A DNA stretch of 64,000 nucleotides from Rhodococcus qingshengii (GTDB lineage: Bacteria > Actinomycetota > Actinomycetes > Mycobacteriales > Mycobacteriaceae). Made by a program: the position numbers and the translations under genes. The notes beneath the pieces are model-generated. The model ran no database searches and was not told the origin of the DNA. It worked only from the letters and a program-made list of their open reading frames with translations. Positions 27,938 through 37,143 of this stretch are shown in pieces (positions within the stretch are counted from its first letter, which is position 1; each line of letters opens with the position of its first letter). Location of the stretch: assembly GCF_021025955.1 (NCBI RefSeq), contig NZ_JAJNCL010000006.1, positions 62,001 to 126,000 on the forward strand, in the 5' to 3' direction.

Positions 27938-29149
27938 GTGGCAGTTCAGACGCTGAAGGATCTGCTGGACGCTGGGGTCGAGGGGCGCACCGTACTGGTG
28001 CGTTCCGACCTCAACGTCCCGTTGGATGGCGGAGAAATCACGGACCCGGGCCGCATCGTTGCGTCCGCTCCCACCCTGCGGGCACTTGCCGAGGGTGGAG
28101 CGAAGGTCATCGTGACCGCGCACCTCGGGCGCCCCGACGGTCAGCCCGATCCCAAGTTCTCCCTCGCGCCGGTTGCCGCGAAGTTGGCCGAAATCCTCGG
28201 TCGCAACGTGCAACTCGCCGGTGACGTCGTGGGACAGGACGCGCTGGCTCGTTCCGAAGGACTCACCGACGGTGACGTCCTGATGCTCGAGAACATCCGT
28301 TTCGACCCTCGCGAGACCAGCAAGGACGAAGCCGAGCGGGTCAAGCTCGCCAAGGCTCTCGTCGAGCTGGTCGGTGACGACGGCGCATTCGTCTCCGACG
28401 GATTCGGTGTTGTTCACCGCAAGCAGGCGTCGGTCTTCGACGTCGCGAAGCTGCTCCCGCACTACGCGGGTTACCTGGTCGGCGCCGAGGTCGAGGTGCT
28501 CGCCAAGCTCACGCAGGACGCAGCGCGTCCGTACGCGGTGGTGCTCGGTGGTTCCAAGGTCTCGGACAAGCTGGCTGTCATCGAGGCACTGGCACCGAAG
28601 GTCGACACTCTGGTGATCGGCGGCGGAATGTTCTACACGTTCCTTGCGGCTCAGGGTGTGTCCGTGGGCAATTCGCTGTGCGAAGAGTCCATGATCGGGA
28701 CCTGCAAGGATCTCCTCGACCGGTACGCCGACGTCATCCACATCCCTCAGGATGTTGTTGTCGCGGACTCCTTCTCGGCTAATGCCGAGTCGAAGATCGT
28801 TCCGTTCGACGAGATTCCCGACGGCTGGATGGGTCTGGACATCGGACCGAAGTCGGTCAAGCGCTTTGCCGCGATCCTGACCGGCGCCAAGACCGTGTTC
28901 TGGAACGGTCCGATGGGCGTGTTCGAGTTCCCGAAGTTCGAGGCAGGCACCCGTGGTGTCGCCGAGGCCATCGTGGAGGCAACCGAGAAGGGCGCCTTCA
29001 GCGTCGTCGGTGGTGGCGACTCCGCAGCAGCCGTGCGTCAGCTCGGTATCCCGGACGAGGGCTTCTCGCATATTTCCACCGGTGGTGGCGCTTCCCTCGA
29101 GTACCTCGAGGGCAAAGAGCTGCCCGGCATCGCAGTACTGGAAGGCTGA
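27938..29149 (+). CDS. pgk: Phosphoglycerate kinase
   Basis: ATP-forming step after Gap. 403 residues: [36 protein letters not shown] (in part), [28 protein letters not shown], and the C-terminal [16 protein letters not shown] and [25 protein letters not shown] 27938 follows GCGGAG; a much longer open frame runs back across gap and is a shadow. Six bases separate it from tpiA. Confidence 0.97.
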   Translation: MAVQTLKDLLDAGVEGRTVLVRSDLNVPLDGGEITDPGRIVASAPTLRALAEGGAKVIVTAHLGRPDGQPDPKFSLAPVAAKLAEILGRNVQLAGDVVGQDALARSEGLTDGDVLMLENIRFDPRETSKDEAERVKLAKALVELVGDDGAFVSDGFGVVHRKQASVFDVAKLLPHYAGYLVGAEVEVLAKLTQDAARPYAVVLGGSKVSDKLAVIEALAPKVDTLVIGGGMFYTFLAAQGVSVGNSLCEESMIGTCKDLLDRYADVIHIPQDVVVADSFSANAESKIVPFDEIPDGWMGLDIGPKSVKRFAAILTGAKTVFWNGPMGVFEFPKFEAGTRGVAEAIVEATEKGAFSVVGGGDSAAAVRQLGIPDEGFSHISTGGGASLEYLEGKELPGIAVLEG

Positions 29150-29155
29150 TCCGAC

Positions 29156-29941
29156 ATGGCACGTAAGCCGTTGATCGCCGGCAACTGGAAGATGAATCTG
29201 AACCACCTCGAGGCAATCGCCCTGGTGCAGAAGATCGCTTTCTCCTTGCCTGCGAAGTACTTCGACAAAGTGGACGTCACGGTTATCCCGCCGTTCACCG
29301 ACATCCGAAGCGTCCAGACGTTGATCGAGGGCGACAAGCTCCTCCTCACCTACGGCGCGCAGGATGTCTCGGCTCAGGACTCGGGTGCGTTCACGGGTGA
29401 GATCAGCGGCTCCATGCTGGCCAAACTCGGATGCACCTTCGTCGTGGTCGGTCACTCGGAGCGTCGCACCCTTCACGGTGAGACCAACGAGACCGTCCTC
29501 GCGAAGACCAAGGCCGCTCTCAAGAACGGCCTCACGCCGATCGTGTGCATCGGCGAAGGCCTCGAGATCCGCGAAGCGGGCGATCACGTCGCCTACAACG
29601 TCGACCAGCTCAAGGGTTCGTTGGCGGGCCTGAGCGCGGAGGAGATCTCCAAGATCGTCATCGCCTACGAGCCTGTTTGGGCCATCGGCACCGGCCGTGT
29701 CGCTTCTGCCGCGGATGCACAGGAAGTGTGCGCTGCGGTGCGAGCAACAGTCGCCGAACTTGCCGACGCCGAGGTCGCAGCAGGCGTTCGCGTCCTGTAC
29801 GGCGGTAGCGTCAGCTCTAAGAACGTCGGAGAGATCGTCGGCCAGACCGACGTCGACGGTGCTCTTGTCGGCGGCGCGTCACTCAAGGCCGACGAGTTCG
29901 CAACACTGTCTGCGATCGCTGCAGGCGGTCCACTCCCGTGA
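29156..29941 (+). CDS. tpiA: Triosephosphate isomerase
   Basis: Interconverts dihydroxyacetone phosphate and glyceraldehyde 3-phosphate. 261 residues: catalytic Lys12 in AGNWKMNLN, His in [10 protein letters not shown], Glu in [13 protein letters not shown], and phosphate loop [11 protein letters not shown]. Last gene of gap-pgk-tpiA; followed by three short repeats and a strong terminator. Confidence 0.97.
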   Translation: MARKPLIAGNWKMNLNHLEAIALVQKIAFSLPAKYFDKVDVTVIPPFTDIRSVQTLIEGDKLLLTYGAQDVSAQDSGAFTGEISGSMLAKLGCTFVVVGHSERRTLHGETNETVLAKTKAALKNGLTPIVCIGEGLEIREAGDHVAYNVDQLKGSLAGLSAEEISKIVIAYEPVWAIGTGRVASAADAQEVCAAVRATVAELADAEVAAGVRVLYGGSVSSKNVGEIVGQTDVDGALVGGASLKADEFATLSAIAAGGPLP

Positions 29942-29958
29942 TGTGATCGGGTGGTGAG

Positions 29959-30000
29959 CTGAAACTGCAGGACCCTGAAACTGCATGACACTGAAACTGC
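29959..30000 (+). repeat. Three 16-base-spaced copies of CTGAAACTGC
   Basis: CTGAAACTGC occurs at 29959-29968, 29975-29984 and 29991-30000, each 16 bases apart, with related GACC/GACA spacers. The third copy forms the outer arm of the tpiA terminator. The pattern looks like slippage duplication of the terminator's upstream edge. Confidence 0.9.
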
Positions 30001-30039
30001 GGGCGTGTGACTGAGTAGGTCACGCGCCCGCAGTTTTTT
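29994..30039 (+). terminator. Rho-independent terminator after gap-pgk-tpiA
   Basis: AAACTGCGGGCGTGTGAC (29994-30011) pairs with GTCACGCGCCCGCAGTTT (30019-30036) over 18 positions with one G-U pair; loop TGAGTAG; then T-run to 30039. Textbook intrinsic terminator, also able to serve the convergent phosphatase gene. Confidence 0.92.
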
Positions 30040-30048
30040 GTTCGCGAG

Positions 30049-30819
30049 TCAGCTCACGAGTTTGGTTTCCAAAGCTCCGACGAGTTCGGGAGCAAGATCC
30101 AACCCGGCGGTCAGATAGTTCTCGACGGTCCCGTAGTGGTGGTCCACCTCTTCGAAGGCGGCGCCCAGGTAACTCGCGTCGACGGAAAGCAGCAATCGGA
30201 TGACCTCGCCCTTGTCTGCATCTGTGGCAGCGGCGATCTTCGCGACTGTTGCATCGATGTACTCGGCCGAGTACGTGTTCGTGAGCAGGTAGTCCGCCGT
30301 GATGGTTTCGCGCGGCACACCGGCGAGGGTCTGCAGTAGCGCTGCCGCCCAACCTGTACGGTCCTTGCCCGCCGTGCAGTGGAAGAGTTGCGGCCCGTCG
30401 GTGGTCGCCAGGGCGGCGAACAACTGCGAGAATCCGTTCCGAGTGACGGGGTCCGCGACAAAACTGCGATTGATGTTCTGCATGAAAGCTGTTGCAGCGT
30501 CAGCTGTTCGGAGAGCCATTGCTTCGGCGTGGATGTTGCCGGACAGGATGGGAATATGGGCGTACATCGCCGGTACTGGCACGATATCGGGAGTTTCATT
30601 CGCTTCGGTTTCGGATCGCACGTCGTAGACGGCGGTCAGTCCCAGCGATTCCACGACTGTGAGATCCTCAGGCGAGGGCGTCAGAACGTTTGCGCGGTAG
30701 AAGACTCCGCGGCTCATCGCCTGTCCACTGGTTGTGACGTACCCGGGACCGGCCACATCGCGGAAGTTGTGAATCGAAGCCAGACGTGGCGTGTCGGGTA
30801 GGGCAGTGTCGGAAAGCAT
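30049..30819 (-). CDS. Tyrosine/lipid phosphatase, PtpB-like
   Basis: 256 residues of the Tyr_phosphatase3 family, related to M. tuberculosis PtpB and to LipA-type dual tyrosine/phosphoinositide phosphatases. The catalytic P-loop HCTAGKDRTG has nucleophile Cys148; the Lys and Asp after it are the family's lipid-phosphatase signature. IHNFRDVAG near the start and YDVRSETEANETPD fit the general acid region. No signal peptide. ATG 30819 is chosen; an upstream in-frame ATG at 30852 would add 11 residues. It is convergent with tpiA. Substrate unknown. Confidence 0.88.
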   Translation of the reverse strand: MLSDTALPDTPRLASIHNFRDVAGPGYVTTSGQAMSRGVFYRANVLTPSPEDLTVVESLGLTAVYDVRSETEANETPDIVPVPAMYAHIPILSGNIHAEAMALRTADAATAFMQNINRSFVADPVTRNGFSQLFAALATTDGPQLFHCTAGKDRTGWAAALLQTLAGVPRETITADYLLTNTYSAEYIDATVAKIAAATDADKGEVIRLLLSVDASYLGAAFEEVDHHYGTVENYLTAGLDLAPELVGALETKLVS

Positions 30820-31028
30820 GGAGCGGGCCTTTCGGAGGTAGAGTCGCGTCAACTGAAAAACTACTGAATCGGTATCTCGACAGTGTGATCGATGCCACTG
30901 ACCAAGAGTCGTGCCTGGCCGGGTGCAGAGGTGTGTGCAAGGTGGGTATGTGGTCAGGCTATCTGTGCGCGCCTGTATGGTGTTATCGGTTGTAGTTGTC
31001 CCTATTGGATTGGTGGACGTAGACAGAC

Positions 31029-31262
31029 ATGAAACTGTTCCTGGATATCCTGCTGGTCGTCACCAGCTTGCTCCTCATCGCCTTGGTGCTCTTGCACCGC
31101 GGTAAGGGCGGCGGTTTGTCGAGTCTGTTCGGTGGCGGTGTCCAGTCCAGCCTGTCCGGATCGACTGTTGTCGAGAAGAACCTCGACCGGTTGACGGTCT
31201 TCACCGCGTTGATCTGGCTCATCTCGATCGTCGGCATCGGCCTGGAGATCAAGTTCGCCTGA
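31029..31262 (+). CDS. secG: Preprotein translocase subunit SecG
   Basis: 77 residues with two membrane helices (residues 2-22 and 53-74) and the loop LLHRGKGGGLSSLFGGGVQSSLSGSTVVEKNL (quoted in part), diagnostic of SecG. It stabilises SecYE during Sec export. Its place after tpiA and before ppc is typical for actinobacteria. Followed by an intrinsic terminator. Confidence 0.95.
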   Translation: MKLFLDILLVVTSLLLIALVLLHRGKGGGLSSLFGGGVQSSLSGSTVVEKNLDRLTVFTALIWLISIVGIGLEIKFA

Positions 31263-31311
31263 TTGTCGGCTCGTACAGTCGGTAATTCTTCACCCACGAA
31301 TTTCAGACACG

Positions 31312-31343
31312 GAACCCCGCCTATCGAGCGGGGTTCTTTGTTT
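31312..31343 (+). terminator. Intrinsic terminator after secG
   Basis: GAACCCCGC (31312-31320), loop CTATCGA, GCGGGGTTC (31328-31336), then TTTGTTT. A 9-pair GC-rich stem with T-rich tail, ending 18 bases before the ppc start. Confidence 0.88.
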
Positions 31344-31348
31344 CGGTC

Positions 31349-31354
31349 GATAAT
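31349..31354 (+). promoter_or_regulatory. Candidate -10 element for leaderless ppc transcript
   Basis: GATAAT (5 of 6 to TATAAT) is placed seven bases before the ppc ATG, where transcription would begin at or next to the start codon. There is no ribosome-binding site before ppc, which fits a leaderless mRNA. No clear -35. Confidence 0.4.
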
Positions 31355-31360
31355 TGTGTG

Positions 31361-34135
31361 ATGACTGAAACCGCGTCGCATCGAGAAACACCGCGAGAGG
31401 CCACCGAGCCGCTGCGCGAAGACATCCGGCTTCTCGGCGGAATACTCGGACAAATAGTGCGAGAGCAAGCCGGCGACAATGTTTTCGATCTTGTCGAACG
31501 AGCACGGGTCGAATCGTTCCGAGTCCGTCGGTCGGAGATCGACCGCGCAGAACTGGTGTCACTGTTCGCCGAGATCAGTACCGACGACGCCATTCCCGTC
31601 ATCCGTGCGTTCAGTCACTTCGCGCTGCTCGCCAACCTGGCCGAGGACATCCACCGCGAGCGTCGACGGGCCATCCACGTCAATGCGGGTGAACCGCCCC
31701 GAGACAGCACTCTCGCGGCCACGTACACCAAACTCGATGCGGCCGATATCGACTCGGCCACCGTCGAAGAAGCGTTGCGGGGCGCTCTGGTCTCGCCCGT
31801 CATCACCGCTCACCCGACGGAGACTCGTCGCCGCACGGTGTTCGAGACGCAGAGTCGGATCACAGAATTGATGCGATACCGCGAGCGCACGGCGCTGAGC
31901 GTCGCAGAAACCGCTGACGTCGATCTGCAATTACGTCGTCAGATCCTGACCCTGTGGCAGACGGCTCTGATCCGGCTCAGTCGTCTGCGTATCCAGGACG
32001 AAATCGAGGTGGGCCTGCGCTACTACGACGCGGCGTTGTTCGAGGTGATTCCGAAAATCAATGCGGAGGTCCGCAAGGCTCTGCGTGCGCGTTGGCCGGA
32101 AGCTGGCCTTCTGCCGGAACCGATCCTGAGGCCGGGTTCGTGGATCGGCGGTGACCGGGACGGCAATCCGTATGTGACCGGTGAAATCGTCCAGCGCGCG
32201 ACTTCGCGCGCTGCGGCAACTGCTCTCGAGCATCATCTCGAGGAACTCGAACATCTCGAGCGTGAACTGTCGATGTCGGCGCGGTTGGTGTCCGTCACGC
32301 CCGAACTCGACCTGCTGGCGTCCACTTCCGGCGACGATTCGGCATTCCGGGCTGACGAGCCGTACCGTCGTGCGATTCGTGGTATCCGTGGGCGATTGAG
32401 CGCCACCGCACTGTCGGTGCTGGGGGAGTTGCCCGCTCACGGTTCCGATGACGGTCTGGAGGCGTACACCGATCCGGCACAACTGCAGCGGGATCTCGGA
32501 ATCATCGACACCTCGCTGCGTCGTTTCGGCGACGAAACCATTGCCGACGATCGACTCGATCGGCTCCGAGAAGCGGTGGAGGTGTTCGGCTTTCACCTGT
32601 CCGGTCTGGACATGCGGCAGAACTCCGAGGTACACGAAGCCGTCGTCGCAGAACTTCTGGCGTGGGCCGGCGTTCACCCGGACTACGCGTCGTTGCCGGA
32701 AGCCGAGCGAGTGGAATTGTTGTCGGCCGAGCTGACCACGAGGCGACCGCTGACTTCGCCGGACGCCGAGTTCAGTGAATTGACCACCAAGGAACTGGCC
32801 ATCATGGCGGCCGGCGCGAGGGCAGTTCGCGTTCTCGGAGCGGGCGCGGTACCTAACTACATCATCAGCATGTGCACTTCGGTCAGTGACATGCTCGAAG
32901 CCGCAGTGCTGCTCAAAGAGGTCGGGGTGCTCGATCCGGGCGTCGGTAGCGAACCCTCCTGCCCGATCGGCATCGTTCCGTTGTTCGAGACGATCGAGGA
33001 TCTGCAGGGCGGCGCCGACACACTGCTGGCGACGCTCGACATCCCGATCTACCGTGCGATCGTCCGTTCCCGCGGTGACAGTCAGGAAGTGATGCTCGGG
33101 TACTCCGATTCCAACAAGGACGGCGGCTATCTAGCTGCCAACTGGGCGCTGTACCGTGCCGAGCTCGACCTCGTCGATGCCGCGCGTAAGAGCGGAATCA
33201 GACTGAGGCTCTTCCACGGCCGCGGCGGAACGGTCGGACGTGGCGGCGGACCGAGCTATGAAGCGATTCTGGCTCAGCCTCCCGGTGCAGTCGCCGGTTC
33301 TCTGAGGATCACCGAGCAGGGTGAGGTGATTGCCGCTAAGTACGCCGAACCGCGGCTGGCGCATCGCAACCTCGAAACACTCATCGCCGCGACTATCGAG
33401 TCGACGTTGCTCGACGTCGAAGGTCTCGGCAGCGACGCTGATGCGGCCTACGCGGTATTGGACGAGCTTGCTGCCCTCGCCCGCGCCGCGTACAGCGAAC
33501 TGGTGCACGACACACCAGGATTCGTGCAGTACTTCGAAGCGTCCACACCGGTCGCCGAGATCGGGGCACTCAACATCGGCTCTCGCCCGGCCTCTCGCAA
33601 GCAGACCAAGGCGATCTCCGACCTGCGTGCAATTCCCTGGGTGCTCTCGTGGAGTCAGTCTCGCGTGATGCTTCCGGGTTGGTACGGCACCGGCGCCGCG
33701 TTCGAACGATGGATCGACGGAGACGACAGTCGGCTTGCCACGTTGACGGCCCTGTACGAGAAGTGGCCGTTTTTCCGAACCGTGCTCTCGAACATGGCCA
33801 TGGTGATGTCGAAGTCGGATCTCGGTTTGGCGGCCCGCTACGCGGACCTCGTACCCGACGCCGAACTGCGCGATCGAGTCTTCGGAATGATCACCGACGA
33901 GCACGAACGCACAATTCGCATGTACAAGGCAATCACGGGAAACGAGAACCTCTTCGCTGACAACTCGGGCCTCGAGCGTTCGGTCCACAACCGGTTCCCG
34001 TACCTCGAACCTCTCAACCATCTACAGGTCGAGCTGATCCGTCGATATCGTTCCGGCGACGAGAGCGATCAAGTGCGTCGGGGCATCCAACTGACGATGA
34101 ACGGCCTGGCCACTGCGCTTCGCAACAGTGGCTAG
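31361..34135 (+). CDS. ppc: Phosphoenolpyruvate carboxylase
   Basis: Anaplerotic carboxylation of PEP to oxaloacetate. 924 residues with the catalytic motifs: [14 protein letters not shown] (His151), the PEP/bicarbonate site [36 protein letters not shown], and the C-terminal [17 protein letters not shown] and [17 protein letters not shown] 31361 rather than the GTG one codon earlier. In M. tuberculosis there is, to my knowledge, no ppc; its presence beside gap-pgk-tpiA-secG is as in corynebacteria and rhodococci. Confidence 0.97.
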   Translation: MTETASHRETPREATEPLREDIRLLGGILGQIVREQAGDNVFDLVERARVESFRVRRSEIDRAELVSLFAEISTDDAIPVIRAFSHFALLANLAEDIHRERRRAIHVNAGEPPRDSTLAATYTKLDAADIDSATVEEALRGALVSPVITAHPTETRRRTVFETQSRITELMRYRERTALSVAETADVDLQLRRQILTLWQTALIRLSRLRIQDEIEVGLRYYDAALFEVIPKINAEVRKALRARWPEAGLLPEPILRPGSWIGGDRDGNPYVTGEIVQRATSRAAATALEHHLEELEHLERELSMSARLVSVTPELDLLASTSGDDSAFRADEPYRRAIRGIRGRLSATALSVLGELPAHGSDDGLEAYTDPAQLQRDLGIIDTSLRRFGDETIADDRLDRLREAVEVFGFHLSGLDMRQNSEVHEAVVAELLAWAGVHPDYASLPEAERVELLSAELTTRRPLTSPDAEFSELTTKELAIMAAGARAVRVLGAGAVPNYIISMCTSVSDMLEAAVLLKEVGVLDPGVGSEPSCPIGIVPLFETIEDLQGGADTLLATLDIPIYRAIVRSRGDSQEVMLGYSDSNKDGGYLAANWALYRAELDLVDAARKSGIRLRLFHGRGGTVGRGGGPSYEAILAQPPGAVAGSLRITEQGEVIAAKYAEPRLAHRNLETLIAATIESTLLDVEGLGSDADAAYAVLDELAALARAAYSELVHDTPGFVQYFEASTPVAEIGALNIGSRPASRKQTKAISDLRAIPWVLSWSQSRVMLPGWYGTGAAFERWIDGDDSRLATLTALYEKWPFFRTVLSNMAMVMSKSDLGLAARYADLVPDAELRDRVFGMITDEHERTIRMYKAITGNENLFADNSGLERSVHNRFPYLEPLNHLQVELIRRYRSGDESDQVRRGIQLTMNGLATALRNSG

Positions 34136-34169
34136 GTGTGACAGCGGATAAGGCCGGCAGGTTTACCGC

Positions 34170-34209
34170 GGTGTGCGTGCGGCGACTCTAGGGCTGTCGC
34201 ACGCACACC
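34170..34209 (+). terminator. Hairpin after ppc
   Basis: GGTGTGCGTGCG (34170-34181) pairs perfectly with CGCACGCACACC (34198-34209) around a 16-base loop; an alternative inner pairing GCGAC/GTCGC exists. There is no T-tail. Probably a U-less terminator or mRNA 3' stabiliser for ppc; it is also in the leader of the next gene. Confidence 0.55.
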
Positions 34210-34242
34210 TCCCGCTGCGCACAGGACCGAACGGGGACCGCT

Positions 34243-35028
34243 GTGGATCTGCAATTGGACGGGCGAACCGCGGTGGTCACCGGCGCAGGAAAAGGCATCG
34301 GACTGGCTGTCACGCGGGCGTTGGCAGCCGAGGGCGTCCATGTTGTCGCCGGCTCTCGGACGCTCTCGCCGGAACTCGAATCTATGCAGTCCGGCGGCGC
34401 CGTCACCTTTGTCGGCGTCGACCTCGCGAGTGTCGAAGGATCTACCCGACTGCTCGAGGTTGCAGCAGCGAGGGGCGGCGTCGACATCTTGGTCAACAAC
34501 GTCGGCGCCGTCACTCCGAGAACGGGCGGGTTCGCGGCTATCACAGACGAAGAGTGGGCGTCGTCGTTCAATCTGACGTTCTTGTCGGCTGTGCGCACGG
34601 TTCGCGCTGCGATACCGGAGTTGATCCGCCGAGGCGGCGGGAGCATCGTCACGATCAGTTCGGTCAACGCCTTCCTGCCCGACCCCATGGTGATCGACTA
34701 CAGCGCCGCCAAAGCAGCGCTGACCAACTTCTCGAAGTCGTTGTCGAAAGAGTTGGGCGGGAAAGGGATCCGCGTCAACACCGTCAGTCCGGGGCCGGTG
34801 CAAACGGAGTTGTGGCTAGGCAAGCACGGAGTGGCCTCGACATTGGCGAAGGCGAGTGGATCAGCCGCCGACGACATCGTCGAAAGTGCCGCGGCCGGCG
34901 CCGAGACTGGGCGGTTCACTTTCCCCGAAGAGGTTGCCGACCTGGTGTTGTTCCTCGCCAGCGATCGTGCAGGGAATGTGACGGGCGCGGACTTCGTGAT
35001 CGACGGCGGTCTGATCAAGACCTTGTGA
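34243..35028 (+). CDS. SDR-family oxidoreductase
   Basis: 261 residues of a classical short-chain dehydrogenase: VVTGAGKGIG (residues 11-20), NNVGAV (85-90, variant of NNAG), Ser139/Ser140, catalytic Tyr153 and Lys157 (YSAAK), and the PG segment VNTVSPGPVQTELWLG. Cofactor preference is not certain; Ser38-Arg39 after the second strand would favour NADP. Substrate unknown. GTG start after GGGGAC. Ends eight bases from the convergent membrane protein gene. Confidence 0.9.
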   Translation: MDLQLDGRTAVVTGAGKGIGLAVTRALAAEGVHVVAGSRTLSPELESMQSGGAVTFVGVDLASVEGSTRLLEVAAARGGVDILVNNVGAVTPRTGGFAAITDEEWASSFNLTFLSAVRTVRAAIPELIRRGGGSIVTISSVNAFLPDPMVIDYSAAKAALTNFSKSLSKELGGKGIRVNTVSPGPVQTELWLGKHGVASTLAKASGSAADDIVESAAAGAETGRFTFPEEVADLVLFLASDRAGNVTGADFVIDGGLIKTL

Positions 35029-35049
35029 CCGCTGATCAAGACCTTGTGA
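35011..35049 (+). repeat. 18-base direct repeat, period 21, at two convergent stop codons
   Basis: CTGATCAAGACCTTGTGA at 35011-35028 and 35032-35049. The first copy holds the stop of the SDR gene; the second holds, on the opposite strand, the stop of the membrane protein gene (35036-35038). Confidence 0.95.
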
Positions 35050-35548
35050 TCATTGCCGCCTGGAACCTGATCAGGTGCGCGACGGTCGATGACGCGATGC
35101 ACAGGATCACTGCGGACACGATGACCACCCACAGTCCCCACCCGATGGAAGGCCCGGTGGTGGGCCCGGCGACCTCGGTACTACGTCCCACGATGGTCGC
35201 GGCGTTTCCGACGGCAACGATCAAGACAGCGATTCCCACCAGCGGCCCGGTGCAGTGATTTTTCATCTCGGGGGTGACGTCGCGGACCATGATCGCGATC
35301 AGTGCGGCGACCGCGCACATCGCGAGGACGAGAGTGATCGCCCCGCATTCGTCGACACCACTGTGGTCGAGGGCGGAAGACGACGTCCACGGGCCGAGGC
35401 TGCCGGCGACGATCCCGGCGCACGCCCACAACGATCCGACGAGATTCGGTCCGAAACGGTCGGGCATGAGGGAGGGAATTGCGCGGGTCGTCGGCGGCTG
35501 AAACCCGAAGGCGCGTTGATGATCCGGCTGATTGGGTGTGAACGTCAC
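35036..35548 (-). CDS. Four-helix membrane protein, unknown function
   Basis: About 170 residues with four hydrophobic segments: FGPNLVGSLWACAGIVAGSLGPW, ITLVLAMCAVAALIAIMV, TGPLVGIAVLIVAVGNAATIVG (each in part) and WGLWVVIVSAVILCIASS. The first segment with 'G.GPW' and a WG.GLW near helix four resemble small actinobacterial membrane proteins of unknown role. Start uncertain: GTG 35548 follows GGAGGAAAGG; GTG 35560 and ATG 35593 are alternatives. I do not recognise a named family. Confidence 0.7.
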   Translation of the reverse strand: MTFTPNQPDHQRAFGFQPPTTRAIPSLMPDRFGPNLVGSLWACAGIVAGSLGPWTSSSALDHSGVDECGAITLVLAMCAVAALIAIMVRDVTPEMKNHCTGPLVGIAVLIVAVGNAATIVGRSTEVAGPTTGPSIGWGLWVVIVSAVILCIASSTVAHLIRFQAAMITRS

Positions 35549-35669
35549 GCGACGGACCACCTTTCCTCCGCGGCGTCGAGGCGCCCAATCCAATGCTTTT
35601 CCGGAGTCTAAGGGCCGCCCAGTTCACTTTTGCCGAATCGACCGAAATTGATCGAACCGCCAGTACCAG

Positions 35670-35990
35670 TCAGTGAACGAAGTCCAGCGCTTCCTTGATC
35701 CACGCATTGAATTCGACGTTCGAACTCGTGCCGGTTCGGTCGACGACGATCCATCCCTTGCTCATCGGTTTCCCCCGCATCTCAGGCCAACTTGCACCCT
35801 TGTGCGTCAGCAGCTCGTCGACACGATCGGGGGCACAACGAACCATGATGTTGCCGTGTGAGTTCGCGCTGGCGGCCAGCTTCCCGTTGACCATGAAACT
35901 CAGGCCACCGAACATCTTTACTTCCTCGACGTCGTCCTCGCCCGAGAGCGCGTCGCGGATACGCTCAGCTAGCGCTTTGTCGTATGCCAT
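35670..35990 (-). CDS. TfoX N-terminal domain protein
   Basis: 106 residues: MAYDKALAERIRDAL, VKMFGGLSFMVNGKLAAS, MRGKPMSKGWIVVD. This is the stand-alone TfoX_N (Sxy-like) domain, common in actinobacteria, with no established biochemical role outside competence regulation in gamma-proteobacteria. GGAGG within the palindrome GGAGGCCTCC (35991-36000) is its ribosome site. Ends 121 bases from the membrane protein start; the ATPase gene lies 28 bases upstream on the same strand. Confidence 0.87.
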   Translation of the reverse strand: MAYDKALAERIRDALSGEDDVEEVKMFGGLSFMVNGKLAASANSHGNIMVRCAPDRVDELLTHKGASWPEMRGKPMSKGWIVVDRTGTSSNVEFNAWIKEALDFVH

Positions 35991-36018
35991 GGAGGCCTCC
36001 TGGGGGTGGAGTTCCAGG

Positions 36019-36741
36019 TTAGATCAGGTGGCGCAGGTACGTCTGTGGGTCGTGAAGGAACCGTCGCCAGTTCGAGACGAGATCGAGGTCTTCCCATCCT
36101 GCGGCTCTGATTCCCCATTCGCCGATCTCGAGCAGGTTGGCGTTCGGCAGCGCCGCGATGATCGGCGAGTGCGTCGCGATCACCGCCTGTGCGCCGGAGT
36201 CCACCAGCTCACCGAGCAACGCGGCGAGCGTCAACGTTCCTTGGAAAGAGAGGGCGGCATCGGGCTCGTCGATGAGATAGAACCCGCCGTCGGAGGTCCT
36301 CGACGACAAGATCTCGAGCAGCGCTTCTCCATGGGAAAGGTGATGATATTGCGGTTCAGGGTGCCGCGGATTGGGGTTGTCCTCCAGGTACGTGTACAAC
36401 CCGTGCAAGGTTTCGTCCCGAAGGTAGTACGCCCATTTCGATGCGCCGGGGCTCCGTTCGACCAGAAGGTCGAGGCCGCCCGGTTCACTTGATCGGGTCT
36501 GATGCCGCGTATTGGTCGACCCGCCTTCGGCATTGAGTCCGAGAACGGCGGCAAGAATTTCGATGACGGTCGACTTACCGGCTCCGTTTTCGCCGACCAA
36601 AATCGTGACACCTGGTGGAAGTTCGAGACCGAACTGAACGATCTGCGCGACCGCAGGCACCGTCATCGGCCAGCTGCCTACGTCAGCGCCCGACGATGGC
36701 CCGGCCTTGATGCGGCGGATGGGTTGTCTCTGCACGGCCAT
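36019..36741 (-). CDS. Stand-alone ABC-type ATPase (COG3910-like)
   Basis: 240 residues: Walker A GENGAGKST (50-58), a signature-like LSHGE (135-139), Walker B FYLIDEPDAAL (154-164) and H-loop IATHS (188-192), with the C-terminal NWRRFLHDPQTYLRHLI. This matches small predicted ATPases of COG3910 rather than transporter ATPases; no membrane partner is adjacent. Family members are scattered and functionally uncharacterised, with Rad50/SMC-like nucleotide domains. Located in the accessory stretch between ppc and pgl, 32 bases from the DUF1801 gene on the same strand. Confidence 0.87.
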   Translation of the reverse strand: MAVQRQPIRRIKAGPSSGADVGSWPMTVPAVAQIVQFGLELPPGVTILVGENGAGKSTVIEILAAVLGLNAEGGSTNTRHQTRSSEPGGLDLLVERSPGASKWAYYLRDETLHGLYTYLEDNPNPRHPEPQYHHLSHGEALLEILSSRTSDGGFYLIDEPDAALSFQGTLTLAALLGELVDSGAQAVIATHSPIIAALPNANLLEIGEWGIRAAGWEDLDLVSNWRRFLHDPQTYLRHLI

Positions 36742-36773
36742 ACGTTCCCACGAGGCTCCGACGGGAACTCAGG

Positions 36774-37118
36774 CTAGTGGCGTTGCGCGAGCAATTCGAC
36801 GATCCGAGCCACGAGATCGAGGGGGATCGGTTTGTTCAGCGGGAACTTCACGGTTGATTTCGCGGATCGGTACGGGTCGAGGGACTTCTCGAACTCTGCG
36901 TCACCCGCCGGGAGTGGGTACATCGAGATGTGGTGTTTCCAGCCTGCGAAATGAACCAGGTTCTTGCCGTTCACCGTCATGGTCGGCATCTGATAGCTGA
37001 TGGTTTCATCGAGGCCTGGAACCGTGTTGTGCATCGTCTCGCGGATGCTTTCGAGGGCTGGTTGCACGTCGGCGGGAAACGACGCGATGTATTCGTCGAT
37101 CGTCGCGAATTCGGCCAT
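36774..37118 (-). CDS. DUF1801 (YdhG-like) protein
   Basis: 114 residues: EFATIDEYIASFPADVQPALESIR, ETISYQMPTMTVNGKNLVHFAGWKHHISMYP (quoted in pieces), KSTVKFPLNKPIPLDLVARIV. These are the DUF1801 hallmarks; the Bacillus YdhG relative is annotated as a possible iron chaperone on weak grounds. Function unproven. Same strand and close spacing with the ATPase gene. Confidence 0.88.
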   Translation of the reverse strand: MAEFATIDEYIASFPADVQPALESIRETMHNTVPGLDETISYQMPTMTVNGKNLVHFAGWKHHISMYPLPAGDAEFEKSLDPYRSAKSTVKFPLNKPIPLDLVARIVELLAQRH

Positions 37119-37143
37119 GAACGGATCTTAATCACAGTCGGAT

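Noticed and set aside
34205-34242. Longer SDR protein starting upstream of 34243
   Set aside because: The SDR fold begins within a few residues of GTG 34243, and the hairpin lies before it.
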